This document shows positions 45,801-60,800 of a stretch of 64,000 bases of DNA, piece by piece. Source of the DNA: Ancistrus triradiatus (lineage: Eukaryota > Chordata > Actinopteri > Siluriformes > Loricariidae). Made by a program: the position numbers and the translations under genes. Each line of letters begins with the position of its first letter. Positions within the stretch are counted from its first letter, which is position 1. Below the pieces are notes generated by a model, which had not been told where the DNA came from, did no database searches, and saw nothing but the letters and a program-made list of their open reading frames with translations. The DNA lies in the NCBI GenBank assembly GCA_025084515.1, contig JAJAGP010001519.1, positions 119,414 to 183,413 on the forward strand, read 5' to 3'.

Positions 45801-48800
45801 GATGGGTTTATCAGAATGGATTTCCCTTGTTGTAATTTGGGGAATACCTGGAATTTTTTTTTTATTAGCGTGTTTCATACCGTCCCAACTTTTTCTGCTT
45901 TTGGGGTTGTTCTTTGTAAGGCTAGACTTGTACTTGCTGTTAAAATGCGTACACTCTCTCCACCAACAGTATGAGTAGTATAGCGTGGTATGAAAGCATA
46001 CTGAACAAGCTTATTCTGTATATTACTCAAGATGACTTATTAGCAGAGGACATTGACGTGGCATTCCACATATAGTTGTATGGTGGAACCTGCCCAAGTA
46101 GAGCCTGGATTGTGATGCTGATTATAAAAGAGAATATCTATTAATCCAAGCAAGATTTTCATGAATGATGTTTGCGTTAGAGCTGCATGTGCACGGGTTC
46201 ACATGGCACATATAACCACAAAGTAATATATTTACAGTTTGTGTGCTTTGTCTGAGTGTACATATGGGTTGTCTGTTTAGGTCTGAAGTTCCTGCTTGAG
46301 TACACGTGCCCAGAAAACGAGGAGTACTGTAGGTATCTGTGCTTACTTTGCAAAAAGAAACTTTCAGCCATTGACTGCATACCCCACTGTATCAGCTTTG
46401 ATCACATTTATGGGTACCTGGTACGTACTGAATTCTGTAGTGCTAACAACGTTTCTATGGATCGTTTTTATTTGCAATTGCTCCATGTACTGATTTTGTT
46501 TATATTTTAGGAAACATCCAGTCCTGATGTTCTGGTCTCCCCCAAGAGCAGTTATACTCACTACTACAGTTTCTACAAGAATTTCCTTGCCATGGCCAAT
46601 AAAGCACAGAGAGACTGTCCACCAAGCACAGTAGAGGTAATGCTGTTTCTTTCTAGGTATGAAACCTGAATCTTGGATAATTTATTCAGGTCTGTAATGT
46701 TTTTGTAGGAGTTTGTAACGGAAATGCTTGCAGGTGTTTTAATGTGTTTTCTAAAGCTAAGCTTTTGCATAGCTTTAAATACCAGGAAAAGTCTCGTGTC
46801 TTGTGTAAGCAGGGGGCAATACTGTTATACGATTCATTGTGTATTTTATCTGCTGGTATTTTTGGATAGGATGCACTGCCATGAACAAGAGATGCATCAT
46901 TACTAGAAACTGGTTACTGTTACCGTATTTTTCGGGTTATAAGGCGCGATATCAATGATTGATTTCTAACGGGTCTATGTTCATACATAAAGCACACCGG
47001 GTTATAAGACGCATGAAATGAAACAAAACTCTTAAGTTCTTCTTGCTTCCTCCACTTCCGTATCATTGATTCGTTAATGTTGAATTCTCTCGCAGCTGCT
47101 CTATGTCCATGTTGTACTGCGTGACTGATAGCGTTTGTGAGTAGCGTGATAGCGTGAGTTTGAAATCCGCTTCGAAAATGAATGAATGAATGCACGTACC
47201 CTAATGCTGAAGCACATACCGTATTACTCCGCGATTATGCGCACTACGGTTGCCGTAAGCTTCATAACCTACCAAGGCCGTGCTAAAACATTTTGACAGA
47301 TTTATGAGCGCCGTGTACCATCTACAATCGGTTCTAGGTCAGAAAGCACAACCAGAATTAATTCATACATTAGACGCACCGCATTTAAAGGTGCACTGTC
47401 GATTTTTGAGAAAGTTAAAGGATTTTAAGTGCGCCTTATGGTCCGAAAAATACGGTAATTAGATATCTGTGTATTCTTTTCATTGTTTATCATCTGTGTC
47501 TGTAAGGAAAATGCAGACAAGTTGCAATATGCATTTAAATTTAAGTCCTCATGTTTAATCTTTGCTAGTATTAAGTAACCACCTGATTAACATTCATCCA
47601 GTCTAGTTACGTATTGTTGATGTATTTTTTCAATTCAATGTGTCCAAGACTTTTGCTATTGTCACTTGTTCTCTATACTCTGCCTTTAACTATTAGACTG
47701 TTCAGCTGGATCTGGAAACCTTCAAACATGTTGACATCTTGAAATATTCAAATGGTAAGCAATCCTTCAAATGCCAAGCACAGTAATTATAGTTTCAAAT
47801 AGGTTTAGCTGCACTGAAGTTTATCTGCCTGTTTGTTCAAGGAACTCGTTTTCAAATCAAGGCTTGTTAAATCAGAATATTTTGCTCCTCTGTTTGCTAA
47901 AAATACATTTATTAAATATTCCTTTACTTGCTTCAATTACAGCTAGGGGTATCCTCAACTAATCTGTGGCATCCATACTAGTTTAACATTTACATATCTT
48001 ACATATTGTATTTAATTAAGAATAAAAGGAAGTATTGGGTTAATAATGGTTTTGTCAGATAGGCAACTGCAGTGTTGGTATTTGATGTGAAAAAGTGGCG
48101 GGCATCTGTAACTACAGCTTTCCAGATGTTTGCCATTGAAGCTGTCAGTTCAACAGTATGACTTCGGCTGCATGTCGTGCTGGGTTTTTTTCTCCCCCTC
48201 CCCTTTTGTTCTCTCATCTATTTTGACTTTAACTTTTAAATTGTGACTGAACAGTCAACATCCATAATCAGTGATATTAAAAGTAAAAAAAAAAAAAAAA
48301 AGATACTGGAACTAGGTATGCATTTTCCAATTAAAAGAAAAAATGGAAATAGTTGTCTGCTATCCCAAGATTCGGTATCCAAATAATTTTCCAGAATGAG
48401 ATGCATTTTGTACTTGATTTTATTTTTTGTAGGTTTGACTGGATAGCACTACAAAACAACCCTAGATTACACAGTCATATAGGTATTAGCTGTTGAATGT
48501 GTAAAATATTTCTGCATTTCACAAACTAGGCGGGAGGTATAATTTGATAACTTTCACAACTGGCTGATGGAAGCCTTGAGAGCCAGTGTGTCCCAGATAA
48601 AGCAGTGGAAGGATATTGTTTGTTCAGTTTTGTTGAACAATGTAGTCCTATGTAGTTTTGGTCAGTGTGTAATATGTCATAAACAAATTAGGAATAGCTT
48701 GCAGTGCCGGTAAAGGTATGTTGAAACATGCGGGATGAACTTGAACTCCATGATCCTCTGAGTGCTGGATAAGCGTATTTGTGGCAGATAAACAGTATGG

Positions 48801-51800
48801 TCCAGAATTATTGTCAGTCTTGGCAGTGATGGGTAAAATTGTTAGGACAAAAGTGTTTGATCTGAATTGGCTTACCGGTAATCTCACGCTGAAATTATGA
48901 CTGAAGTGTAACATATAATTGAAGTAAATGCATTCTAAGAAAGTAAAATGAATATAAACAGTTGCTTTTACCTGACAACAAACACCAGATACTGAAAGCA
49001 AAGGTTCTCAGACTTTTGCCACTCACTAATATCTAATATTGGATCATTTTCCTCAATGAATAAATGACCAGGTTTAGTAATATTTTGTCTAATTTGTTGA
49101 ACTGGGTTCTCTATCTACTTTTAGGACTTTTGTGAAAATCTGATGATGTTTTAGGTCTTATTTATATAGAAAAATCTAAAGGGTTTACAAACTTTGCACC
49201 ACTGTATGTCCCTTTGGTGGGTTGTACTGTTGTAATTGGCTAGCCAAACCATATAGCTATGAGCTATCATTACTTTGTCTGCATCGTTTCTTTTAAACAT
49301 CACTCCTTGTTTGAACTGAAAGAAATTTGTCTACAACTGAAAGCATTAGCCACTCGAGCTTTTGTAAAGATGCTGGGGGATTCTGTAGCTAGTGCCTGTA
49401 GTGAAGTTGTGTGGTGTGTCCTCTAGTTCTGATGATATTAGTGGTGCACAGTAACAGCAGCACATGTACCAGTAAAGTGCGTCCAATGGCACCCCTGACT
49501 TGGAAGATGGAGAGCCTTGTGTAACATTTATAAGGTGCTCTTTGGAATTGTTAAATCATGCTCTGATAACATGGATAATCATGCCAGCTTGAGTGTATGT
49601 TGTCATTACAGTAAAAACGGGAACATGCCAAATACTAATACATTCTAAAATCTGTGTGTTTTTTTTTTTTTTCCATATATTTAACTTTTAGTTCCAAATG
49701 GAAGTACTTTCACTAGTGGTGTTAGACTTGGCAGACTGCCACAGTTGTTGGCACAATTAAATTCATGCAAACCACTTTGTGGCTGAAGTATGTTTATCCT
49801 ACAGTTAGACAACTTGCATGTCTGCAAATTGAGGAATGTCAAAATATTTGTTTATCTGAGCACAAATGTAAGTTGAAGTTCATTACATGCTACTGAACTT
49901 TTGACTTGAACCTGGTTCTTTCTTTAGAAGTGAGCAAAATTTGGTCTTTGGGAAGAAATGTATTCCATAAAGAGTGGTGCTTACGTTCATGAACTCGGTG
50001 TGTGTACACAAGACCCTAACCAGATTTGTCAAGGTTCAGGAGTCCACCATCATTAGGACAATGAACAGCAATGATATGCATGGCAGGGTTGCAAGGAGAA
50101 AGCCACTGCTCTCCAACAGAACATTTCTGCCCATCACATGGCACATGAGCAATGCATAAGTCTATTCAGCTGCTGATTCAAATTTTTCCTCTGAGCCCAT
50201 TGTGTCCTCAAACTCTGCCTACACCTGCACACCTTATGCTCTGGTGCAGTAATAGTGAGATGTTTAGGCATTGTAAAAACGTAGACATGTATAGACATGT
50301 AATATTGTGTGTCAGCAATGCACATTACCATATTTTGTTTTAAGTTTGCCTGCCTCTAGCCAGCTGTGTTTTGTTCTTTTAGCTCTGAACAAGCTGCAGC
50401 AGATAAGACGAGAAAGAAATGAAAGTGAACTGAGTACTACCATTAAACCTGGAGAACAAATCTGTAGGTTCTCCAAATCCACTCTTTCTCTCACATAACT
50501 CCTTGCTGTTTATTTGGAAGCTCATGTAACTTCAACCCTTTGCTTGACATTATGCAGGCTGTGCTCCAGTGGCAAATGTATCATCAGTGAGCATGTCTGC
50601 TACAGATGTCTCAGGGAAACGAGAAGAAATCACCCAGAAGGGTATACCAAATTAATTCTTTGATTTTTATTTTATTTTATTTATTTTTTCCTCCCCTGTC
50701 TCACAGCAGCACCAGTTATTCATTAAATTAAACAGAATTGTAGATTGTAATGAAGCTTCATGAGAACTTGCTGCAGATTTCATGTTTGTTATTTTGAGCT
50801 TAGGAAAGAACATCAAACCTAAATTAAACCCCAAACACATGATGTGGATTTTTTTTTTTTTTTTTTTTGGCCAGCTGTTATTCAGTATTCACTGAAAAAA
50901 ATACTAGTGTTAAAGGCAAATCTATTTAATACATATTACTCGTTAGATGAAAGTATTTTCATTCTTGATTAAGTTTTCATATTAGTCTCCACACAAGTGT
51001 ACCTTTTCTGGTCACACACGAAACACTGGGGATTGTATTGACGAAGCTGAAGTCTTTGCCCAGACGTTCATGTTCGGGGTGTGAGTGAGAGATAAGTGCC
51101 AGAGAGTCTGCAAACAAGTATCGTTCTCAGGGTCAGATTACTGGTCATTTTGGCAAACACCAGATGTTCTCCGTCAAGTAAGGACTCAATTGTGTGAATT
51201 GTTGCATGTAGTTGATATAATGCGACTCAATCAGGAGCTAAACATCTCGAAGGAAAAGCCACAAGTGGGAGTAATGGGGGTTGGAATTGCATTTCACAGG
51301 AGAATAATGCAAAAAGTTTGAATCAGAAACAAAGACTAGCACCTATCTGGCTGATTTAAGCCCCTTACAATGACATCATCTTTAAGCCCTGTTATACAAG
51401 AACATTGGTTGACAAACCATTAGGTTGTACTTTTGATGTACAGTGCATCCGGAAAGTATTCACAGCGCTTCACTTTTTCCACATTTTGTTACGTTACAGC
51501 CTTATTCCAAATTGTATTAAATTAATCTCTTCCCTCAAAATTCTACACAAAATACCCCATCATGACCATGTGAAAAAAGTTTTCTTGAGAGTTCTGAAAA
51601 TGTATTGAAAGATAAACTAAGAAATCACATTTACGCAAGTATTCACAGCCTTCGCCATTAAGCTCAAAATTGAGCTCAGGTGCATCCTGTTTCCACTGAT
51701 CATCCTTGAGATGTTTCTACAGCTTAAATGGAGTCCACCTGTGGTAAAACCAGTTGATTGGAAATGATTTGGATAGGCACACACCTGTCTATATAAGGTC

Positions 51801-54800
51801 CCACAGTTGACTGCATGTCAGAGCGCAAACACCAAGCAGGAAGTCAAAGGAATTGTCTGTAGACCTCCGAGACAAAATTGTCTCGAGGCACAAATCTGGG
51901 GAAGGATACATAAAAATTTCTGCTGCTTTGAAGGTCCCAATGAGCACAGTGGTCTCAATCATTCGTAAATGGAAGAAGTTTGGAACCACCAGGACTCTTC
52001 CTAGAGCTGGCCGGCCGTCTAAATTGAGCGATCGGGGGAGAAGGGCCTTGGTCAGAGAGGTGACCAAGAAACCGATGGTCACTCTGTCAGAGCTCCAGCG
52101 TTTCTTCGTGGAGAGAGGAGAACCTTGCAGAAGGACAACCATCTCTGCAGCAATCCACCAATCAGGCCTGATGGCAGAGTGGCCAGGCGAAAGCCACTCC
52201 TTAGTAAAAGGCACAAGGCAGCCCGTCTGGAATTTGCCAAAAGGCACCTGAAGGACTCTCAGACCATGAGAAACAAAATTCTCTGGTCTGATGAGACAAA
52301 TATTGAACTCTTTGGTGTGAATGCCAGGCGTCATTTTTGGGGAAAACCAGGCACTGCTCATCACGAGGCCAATACCATCCCTACAGTAACATGGTGGTGG
52401 CAGCATCATGCTATGGGGATGTTTTTCAGCAGCAGGAACTGGCAGACTAGTCAGGATAGAGGGAAAGATGAATGCAGCAATGTACAGAGACATCCTGGAT
52501 GAAAACCTGCTCCAGAGCGCTCTTGACCTCAGACTGGGGCGACGGTTCATTTTTCAGCAGGACAACGACCCGAAGCACACAACCAAGATCTCAAAGGAGT
52601 GGCTTCAGGACCACTCTGTGAATGTCCTGGAGTGGCCCAGCCAGAGCCCAGACTTGAATCAGATTGAACATCTCTGGAGAGATCTGCAAATGGCTGTGCA
52701 CAGACGTCTCCCATCCAACCTGATGGAGCTTCAGAGGTACTGCAAAGAAGAATGGGCAAAACTGCCTAAAGATAGGTGTGCCAAGCTTGTGGCATCATAT
52801 TCAAAAAGACTTGAGGCTGTAGTTGCTGCCAAAGGTGGTTCTACAAAGTATTAAGCAAAGGCTGTGAATACTTATGTAAATATGATTTTTTTGTTTTTTT
52901 AATTTAATAAATTTTTCAAAACTCTCAAGAAAACTTTTTTCACATGGTCATAATGGGGTATTTTGTGTAGAATTTTGAGGAAAGAGATTCATTTAATACA
53001 ATTTGGAATGAGGCTGTAACGTAACAAAATGTGGAAAAAGTGAAGCGCTGTGAATACTTTCCGGATGCACTGTATAAAATCAACATATGGTGCCATGTTA
53101 TGGTTTCTGTTACGGGTCAGCCGCCGCTGCCATATCAATTACAAAGTAATATACAAAGGAATTAATATTCCTTTTGTATTCTTAAAACTTTTCAGTAGTT
53201 TCATGACTATGAAGAAAGATACTGTCACAGTTTCTAAGCAAGCATCTTTCTTCACAGAGAAGTAAAGTAAGGGCAGTAGGCTTATCAGTTGCCATACTTA
53301 ACCACCTTGTCTATGAGTTAAAGTAGCCAGGCAGCATATACACTTTCCTTTCAAAATGGTAAATAATTCTTACATTTAAGTAAAAACAATTTGATTTGCT
53401 TGCTTAGAAGCAACATCCTGGTTAACTGGTCTTTATCAAGTCATGCAAAATTATTTTCTTTTTTATATTTATTCAGTAGGTTCCAAGTCACAGAATGGAG
53501 TCAATCAGACATGCAGGATTTTGTGTGTGGTAAGCCCAATGAATTTTTTTGGTTATTCTCTTGTCACTTGCAAATAATCACTTGTACATGTTTAAGGAAA
53601 AGAAAAGTTGATTTCCTTGGCTACCATATTGTTTGTTGCTGTTATTTTTTTAGTAGTGTGAGTGTGAAATGTCTTCTGTGTCGACTGAAAAGCAGCTCAA
53701 CCAAATTGATGGACTGAATGTCCTTCCGTGTTTTTGTTTTAAACACCTTGTCATAGAAGGCATGAGTGATTACAGTAACGTTACTGGTATTTGCTACAGG
53801 AATGCGACCAGATATTTACCTACATGTCAGCTTACAAGCAGCATATTGCTGAAAAGGAGCATCTGCAGGTAGGAATTTGTTTGCTCTGTTTGTGGTTGGT
53901 CTTCCTGCACATTACACACAAGTATGTAGTATAGCAAAGCTATCCTTCTGATCTTGTTCTTTCCTGCAGTTTGTTCTACAGGATCATTTATACTTTGCAC
54001 CTGCAGTTGTGTCCATGTTTGTGTGTCATGAAAATGATCAAAAATATATACTTGTAACAAACCATAAATGTTACTAATAAGGTAAATATCAAATGGCAAA
54101 GGATACGAAAATATTTACATGTGTAAAGTTGCCCAGATCCCAATATTAGGACAGTAAGTTTAAGAGCTCCCATGTAGAGGACACAAGTGTACAGGCACTC
54201 CTCGCTTTATGAAGGCCCAACTTATATTTTGACCTTACGATGGGAATCTGATAATAAGCCTAAATGCACAATCAGCAGAAACCGTACTCAGTTTTGAATA
54301 ATGTATGCAGTACTCTCCTGCACTGTGATGAGGAAGTCGGCAGTGCGTGACGTAGCGAGTCACATGGTGGGAGTGGTGAGCACTGGGAAACGTAGTGATG
54401 AAAAGCTGAGGTCGTGCAATAATTGTTTTTTGTTTGCGACTTTCAATACATTATTCAGTAAATTAGATATGAGATATCAAATACATTATAAATTAAGCAT
54501 CATGTTAATGACTTTGCTCAACTGTAGCGGTGGGCGTAGTATGTTTTAAAGAATGTGCACAGTACCCTCCAGCACTCTGCAGTGAGTGATGTAGGGAGTC
54601 GCGTGGCGGGAATGAGTGCTGGAAAATGTATTGAGGAAAGCTGTGTCATGGTTCTGCTTTATACATCTTTAATGTAGGCTGTTTTATGATATACAGTATA
54701 TTAATTAAACTCCTCGAATTATGATCAATTCAACTTGCGATGTATTTGTCAGAACATATCCCCATTTGTAAATCAGGGACTATCGGTATTTTGCACTGAT

Positions 54801-57800
54801 GTATAGTGATGGTTAGAGAGGCAAAGTTATCCACGGATTGATTTGCCAATAGTTGCATCTCCACTAGAGTACCAGAAGATGAGCTTTTTCTTTAACTTCA
54901 CCAGAGACAAAAGCAAGAGGATCCAGCAGATGCTGCTGCAGCTCTGATTGGCTAGGTTTTATGATGAATTGTTCAGAAATGGAGCTTTTGGGACAACAAA
55001 CAAAAGTCTAATTTGTTGGTGGTGTGAAGTGAAAATTATGTAGAGTTTTTTTTGGGGAGTTTACACGAATACATCTTAAAATGATCTGCCCTTGTAAAAT
55101 AAGGGGTCATGGTTAATCTTTTGTAACAAAAGCCCAAATCGTCCATTTTCCAGTTGTCAGTGTTAAGCTAATAAGGATTTGGTTAGTGTGTGCCTCCTTT
55201 TGCTTTCAAAACAGCCTCAGTTCACTCAAGCTGCTGGAAACATTTCTTTGGGATTCTGCTCTCTGATGACTTGATTGCAGGACTCAATTTGTGAAGATTT
55301 TTCAAGCACACTTCCGTACTGCAAATCTTCAGTTCTACCACATCCATCTATTGGATTCAGGTCCGGTGACTGGGAATGCCACTGCAGATCGTGAAACTCA
55401 TTAAACCAGTGTGAGATGATATTTGATTTGTGACATGGTGCATTATTATGCAAGAAGTAGCCATTAGAAGATGGGTAAATTGTGGCGTTGAAGATGGTCA
55501 TTAATGATGCTTAGATAGGCTGTGGCATTCAAGCGATGATTGATTGGTGTTAAGAAGCCCCAAGTGTGCCAGGAAAATGTTCTCCACACCCTTCCACCAA
55601 TTCCACCTGCCTGGGCTGTTGAAATGGAGGATGAGTCAATGGATTCATGGTGATATTCTGACCCCACTGCTCATGTGCCTTAAAAACCTAAATTCATCAG
55701 ACCAGGCTATGTTTGTCCATTCTTCAGCAGTCCAGGTTGTGTGCCTACCACAGCTTTAGCTTTCTGTCTTTGGCTGACAGAAGGTGAACATGAAATGGTC
55801 GCCAATCTGCCTGAAGGTTTGATGTGTTGTAGCCTTTTTGTCAGATTGAACCAGTTTGGACAGTCCTGTTGACTTTGCACATCAACAAGCTGTTTCGACC
55901 CACACAACTTTGATTACTGGATTTTTATTGGTATTGCAATTCTGAGTAAAAACTAGAGACTCTGTTGTGAATTAAAAATGCAAGCAGATCAGCAGTTACA
56001 GAAATGTACAGAAATAACCAGCCTTTCTGGCACCAACGATCATGGCCTGATTTAGTAAATTGCATGATGGGTGTACAGGTCCTAATCAAGTGCTATTTTT
56101 ACTGTGTCATATGTGTATGCATGGAAATGATTACTAATACTCTTCCTGTTTTTGAATCTTTGTGACATGCTACAGAAATTCCGTGAGCTGTTTGGAAAAG
56201 GTAAATGATTTTAAATAAAAGCTTTTGATTCAACAATGTAGGAAATGTCTTGGTCACAGCCAGGATGTCATGTTGCTAGTCTTGCTCTCAGTCCTTAGGG
56301 TGGGCTCTTTCATTTTCCGTAATCTTCGTTCCCTAAATTTAAGCTTTGTTTGGTTTTAGTCCTTTTGAAGTTATTGTGGTCGTTCCAAAGTTTAACAAAC
56401 TTGGACTACAATGTCTTTGTCTATAAAAAATAAATCCATGAATGTTGAAAGAAGGGAGGGAAAACTGGTCTTATCTCAGCCGTATTGATTTTTTTACATT
56501 TAAAACTGAGTGTGGTGTTGCTTTCCTTGAAGGATATGTAATATAGTTGATATTATATAACAGTTAAGGGTTAAGAGTCTCAAAGTAAAATGCTCTGTAA
56601 ATAGTGAGAAGATACAGGTGAGAGAAAAGTATTTAAAATGTACAGTACTTTACAAAAGTCTGAGGCCACCATTAGATTTGTTGCTTTTGCAATGGTATAA
56701 TGACCCAGTATAACACACTGTCCATGATTGGGCACACAAATTTCACACTTGGATTTGTAACTCCATAATACTGTTTTTCCAGTGATCTCTGTTCCAGTCT
56801 TTTAGCGTATCTTAGCCTTTTCATCCTGTTCCCTTTCTGAAAAAAGTGGTCTCTATTCCAAAAAGGCCATTCCTTGGCTCGTGGGTCAGCTTGGCATCTT
56901 GGTGAAGCTGCCAGAAGTGTAAGGGGAGGTTGCACTAAATACTTTCAACTTTAGCCTTAGAAGCTGTTTTTCCCCCTGTTTCTTAACACTGCATAGACAT
57001 TTCTGTGGATTATAATAAAGATGCTGAGAAAAAAATATATATGGGTGTTATACCATTGCTAAAACAATGGTATATCTAATCTAATGGTGGCCTAAGACTT
57101 TTGCACAGTACTGTATATTCCACCAAATCAGCTATGTTTGGGACATGTGGTGTGTAACAGGCATTTTGTGAAAGTGTGAGTGAATCCTAATAAATTATCA
57201 TTTGACAGATACGACTGTACATGATGCAAAGTCAAAACATTACCAATAATGTCCTGTGCTTTATGTGATGTAAAAAAACATGAGTATTCTTTATGCAAGA
57301 ATTCCAGTGAAATTAAGGCCACTTTGTCATGTAGTGCTTAACACAACTGATAGCCTTCACATGAATGCAATTGTTTCTGAAGAGGAAATGTAATGTGGCT
57401 TAGTATAGGATACAGTTGTGCATTCTTTCAATTAACATGTGGTTTCCTGTTTATCTCTCTGTAGACTCAAACAAAGGTATGCATTTCTTCCTCTAAAACA
57501 TCTTTGTATTTTACAGTTATATGTCAAAGCTCAAAGCCATTAAAACATGTACTTAAATTTATAGGAGTAACTTGCATGTACAGATATACTGAAGAACATG
57601 TACATACAACTTGCACTCTTGCTGCTCCCCTCATGCTGATGTTGATCTTTGGTTAGGGCTCGTCTCTGAGATTAAACTGTACCATTACATTTGGTCTTTC
57701 CACAACAAGATGTCACCGCCACCACTCATAGGTGAGACACGATCTATGTGAGTCATCATTAACTGCTGTTTCACAAACAGTGCAGCGTACACCACTGCAA

Positions 57801-60800
57801 ATAACACACACAAAGTGATCTAATACATGTCAAATAGAGTGACTGCCATGTTCTGTATGCACAGTGTAGCTGCTCACTATCTTTCCCATCCGTAGTGCAT
57901 GTGTTTTTAGTTTTTGGTTGTTTTTTCCCCTTTCTACAGGCCTGCCACTGTTTACTGTGTTTGTGCAAAGGCAGAGTCAGGATTTCAACCCTCCGATCTA
58001 TGTGTGCCATGCATGTGAGCTTAACCTCCCCATCTCCTCTGCCTCAGCACACCTTGTATCCCCAAAGCACTACTTCAATGTCTTTGTGAGCACCACTTTT
58101 AATGACACCATCTTCACTGTAGCAACGTGATGCTATTCACAAGTATATACTTGAAGCTAAGAACTAAAACTATTAATCATGGGTAAACTTTTTATAGGCA
58201 TATGCAAAACCTGACCTTGTGTTCGCCACATCTTGGAATTCAAAACAAATTACCGAGTTTGCACAAGAAGAAAAAAAGAAGCAGGGAAATGATAAAATGG
58301 TGCTTCGGGTAAGGGATTTTCTTGTTTGTTTCAATAGCATGAAACGTTTTCATGACTGGCTTCCTAGTTTCTGTGTCCTACAGAATAATGGCCATTAGCA
58401 AGGCGTGTAATTGTCTGCAAGGTTACAAGGGACCCCAGAGGAACATGAGTTGTCTTGTCATTGCATGGTTCACTGATAGAACAGCTTTAACATCTGATCT
58501 ATATAGCATAGCATCATCTGCATAGCAATTGGGGCATTGGAAACTAATACTTTAGGAGCCACTTAATGATGCATGTGAGAATTTCTTTTTCCTTTATTTT
58601 TTGGTCTTCTCCCCACTAAGATTCTTTTTCCAAAATTCTTAGTCCAAGACACTGTTTTTTGTTTGGGGGGGCGGGGGGGTTTGTGAATGAGAGCTAAAGT
58701 TGGTGATCACAATTGCATGTATGATCTTTCGTTTTCTTTTCTATTTAATCATGATTCCCAGGTTTGTGAACTTCCAAGTATGCACTTCAGCGAGTTCAGA
58801 AGCTTGGCATATGAAAAACGTAAGAAATTCACTGAAATCTGTCATTCATTTAAAATAGGTAGCCATTCTCTGTTGATTAATTTCCTGTTCTCATTCTTCT
58901 GTTTTCTGTAGTCATGGAAAGATTTCAGGCACCCAAGGTGCAAAAATGTGTTCAAGGTTAGTATTTTGATCTTTTAAAGTGGAACTCACCAGCCACTTCA
59001 TTAGGTACACCTTGCTAATAGTGGGTCGGACCATATTTTGCCTTAATTTTTCATGGCATGTTCAATAAGGTGCTGGAAACGTCCCTCAGATACTTTGCTG
59101 CAGAATTGGGGGCTGCACATACAAAGAGGGTTTTTGCATTTTGAAGTTCAAAGTTGGGGGAAAAAAACTGATATTGCAAAAAGAGTTTTTTGCTACAAAG
59201 AGGTGGAAAAGTAAGAATATTGTTAAAGCAAAATGCTGGGGGGTGATGGAAAAGGTTTTTGCGAATTAGCAATGGTGCATCAAGCTCTGTCACATTTCCA
59301 CCTGATCAGACCAAAAACTAAACAACGTCAGCATTGGTACATATAGATATGATTTAATATTCGACCTGACGGAATATGAACGGGTCCGTTAATATTATAA
59401 TATACCCGAAGAGTGGGATGTGGTAAAGACAGCTGTGTCATGTGCATTGCCGGGTGAACCAACACGCACACATTTCAGCCCTCATTACTTGGGCCACTAC
59501 CCGGCATCTCCGAGCTGCAAAGAACACAGCCGTAAAGCAAAGACTGGGTTAAATTCCACCATTTATGCCTGCAACAGGTCAAGGCAACTATGCTCCCTTA
59601 GCGTGTGTTGCACTGGTACGAGTGGGTCAGACACAGCACTGCACCAGCATCTCATAGGCAGTGTCGTGTGTGTGTGTGCATTGATTAAGGACTAGAGGAC
59701 GATTAACACAAGCTGTGCAGATACAGATGAGCTACTGTCTCTGACTTCTACAAGGTTGAGCAGTATGGTGATGTCTCTAATAAAGTGGACAAAGATTCAG
59801 CAGTGTTTTAAAACCCCGGCAACATTGCTGCGTCTGATCCAGTCATACAAGTGATGGAGATTTTTATTAATTGCTTAGTTTTTATTATTTGCTTTAATGC
59901 GATTTTTCTTCATATATTGACTCGTATGCATTGTGCATTCAGTCTGTGTTGCATTCCTGCTGGAAGGCTGTGAGCTAGTGAATGTTTTGATTGTCAGCCT
60001 TACCAAGGGTGTTATCACTCCAGTACCTGTGGATTCAGAGTGAGAATGATCAACAATCCTCACCCAGGCTGTGAGAATGCCCAGACCCAAACTAAATTTG
60101 TGTGGGTGTGTGATGGCCTTGTACGTGGGGATGTTATGACCTTCAGTAACTTGTACGGAGATCCACGCACTTAGGTCAACAGATGGAGACGAACACACTT
60201 AAGCCACCAAACGTTTGAGAGAGCAAACATCAATCAATCAATTATTGTCATATCGCATTTAAACAAGTATGTAGGTGAGTGAAAACTGGGGTGTGTGTAT
60301 CTTCACGGTTCCTTACAGAATAAAACTTAAGACACGTGGTAAACCATGGCGAGTCTAGCTCATAGAAGCTCGTACATAATAAAGGCCGTCCATGCGTAAC
60401 CACATAATATATTATCTCTAAGATGCATAAAATGGTTAATGATCTGAATAAAATTTATAACTTGTATGAGCAAGGTCTGATGCCACGATTAAATATGGGC
60501 AGTGGAATTGGGCAACTTCCAGAGAAAAACAACACATGGTCAGAGATAATGGTGGCATCAGAGACATAGACAGAGGAGGAGATTTTCTAAAAGTTGGACA
60601 ACAGTTGTAACGTAATGTTTAGACATAACATAAAGAACAGTATAGAAAGGCCCGGAAAGTGAAGGTTGTTGTCATTTCAATGTTGTTGGTTTTACGGTGT
60701 GTACTTGTACTTATGAGTGGATGCAATAAACTTCTGTCTGCTTCTCCACTGAAAACTTCAATTCGGCTTGAGTGATTATGATTAAGTAAGCAGAATGTCA

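Noticed and set aside
46256..46510. An 84-codon frame reading through the finger 3 exon into the intron
   Set aside because: Only 46281-46420 is coding. The GTACGT donor and the match to the 140-nt partner exon define the true end.
53658..53717. An open frame with KCLLCRLKSSSTKLMD, looking like the first half of an x11 zinc finger
   Set aside because: It meets a TGA exactly where the first His should be and has no fitting donor. The exons at 53480-53529 and 53800-53868 join directly in phase to make a complete x12 finger, so this piece is intronic chance.
60615..60800. A possible LTR end: AATAAA followed by cttctgtctgcttctccact
   Set aside because: No partner LTR, primer-binding site or coding sequence was found, so I did not annotate it as an LTR element.
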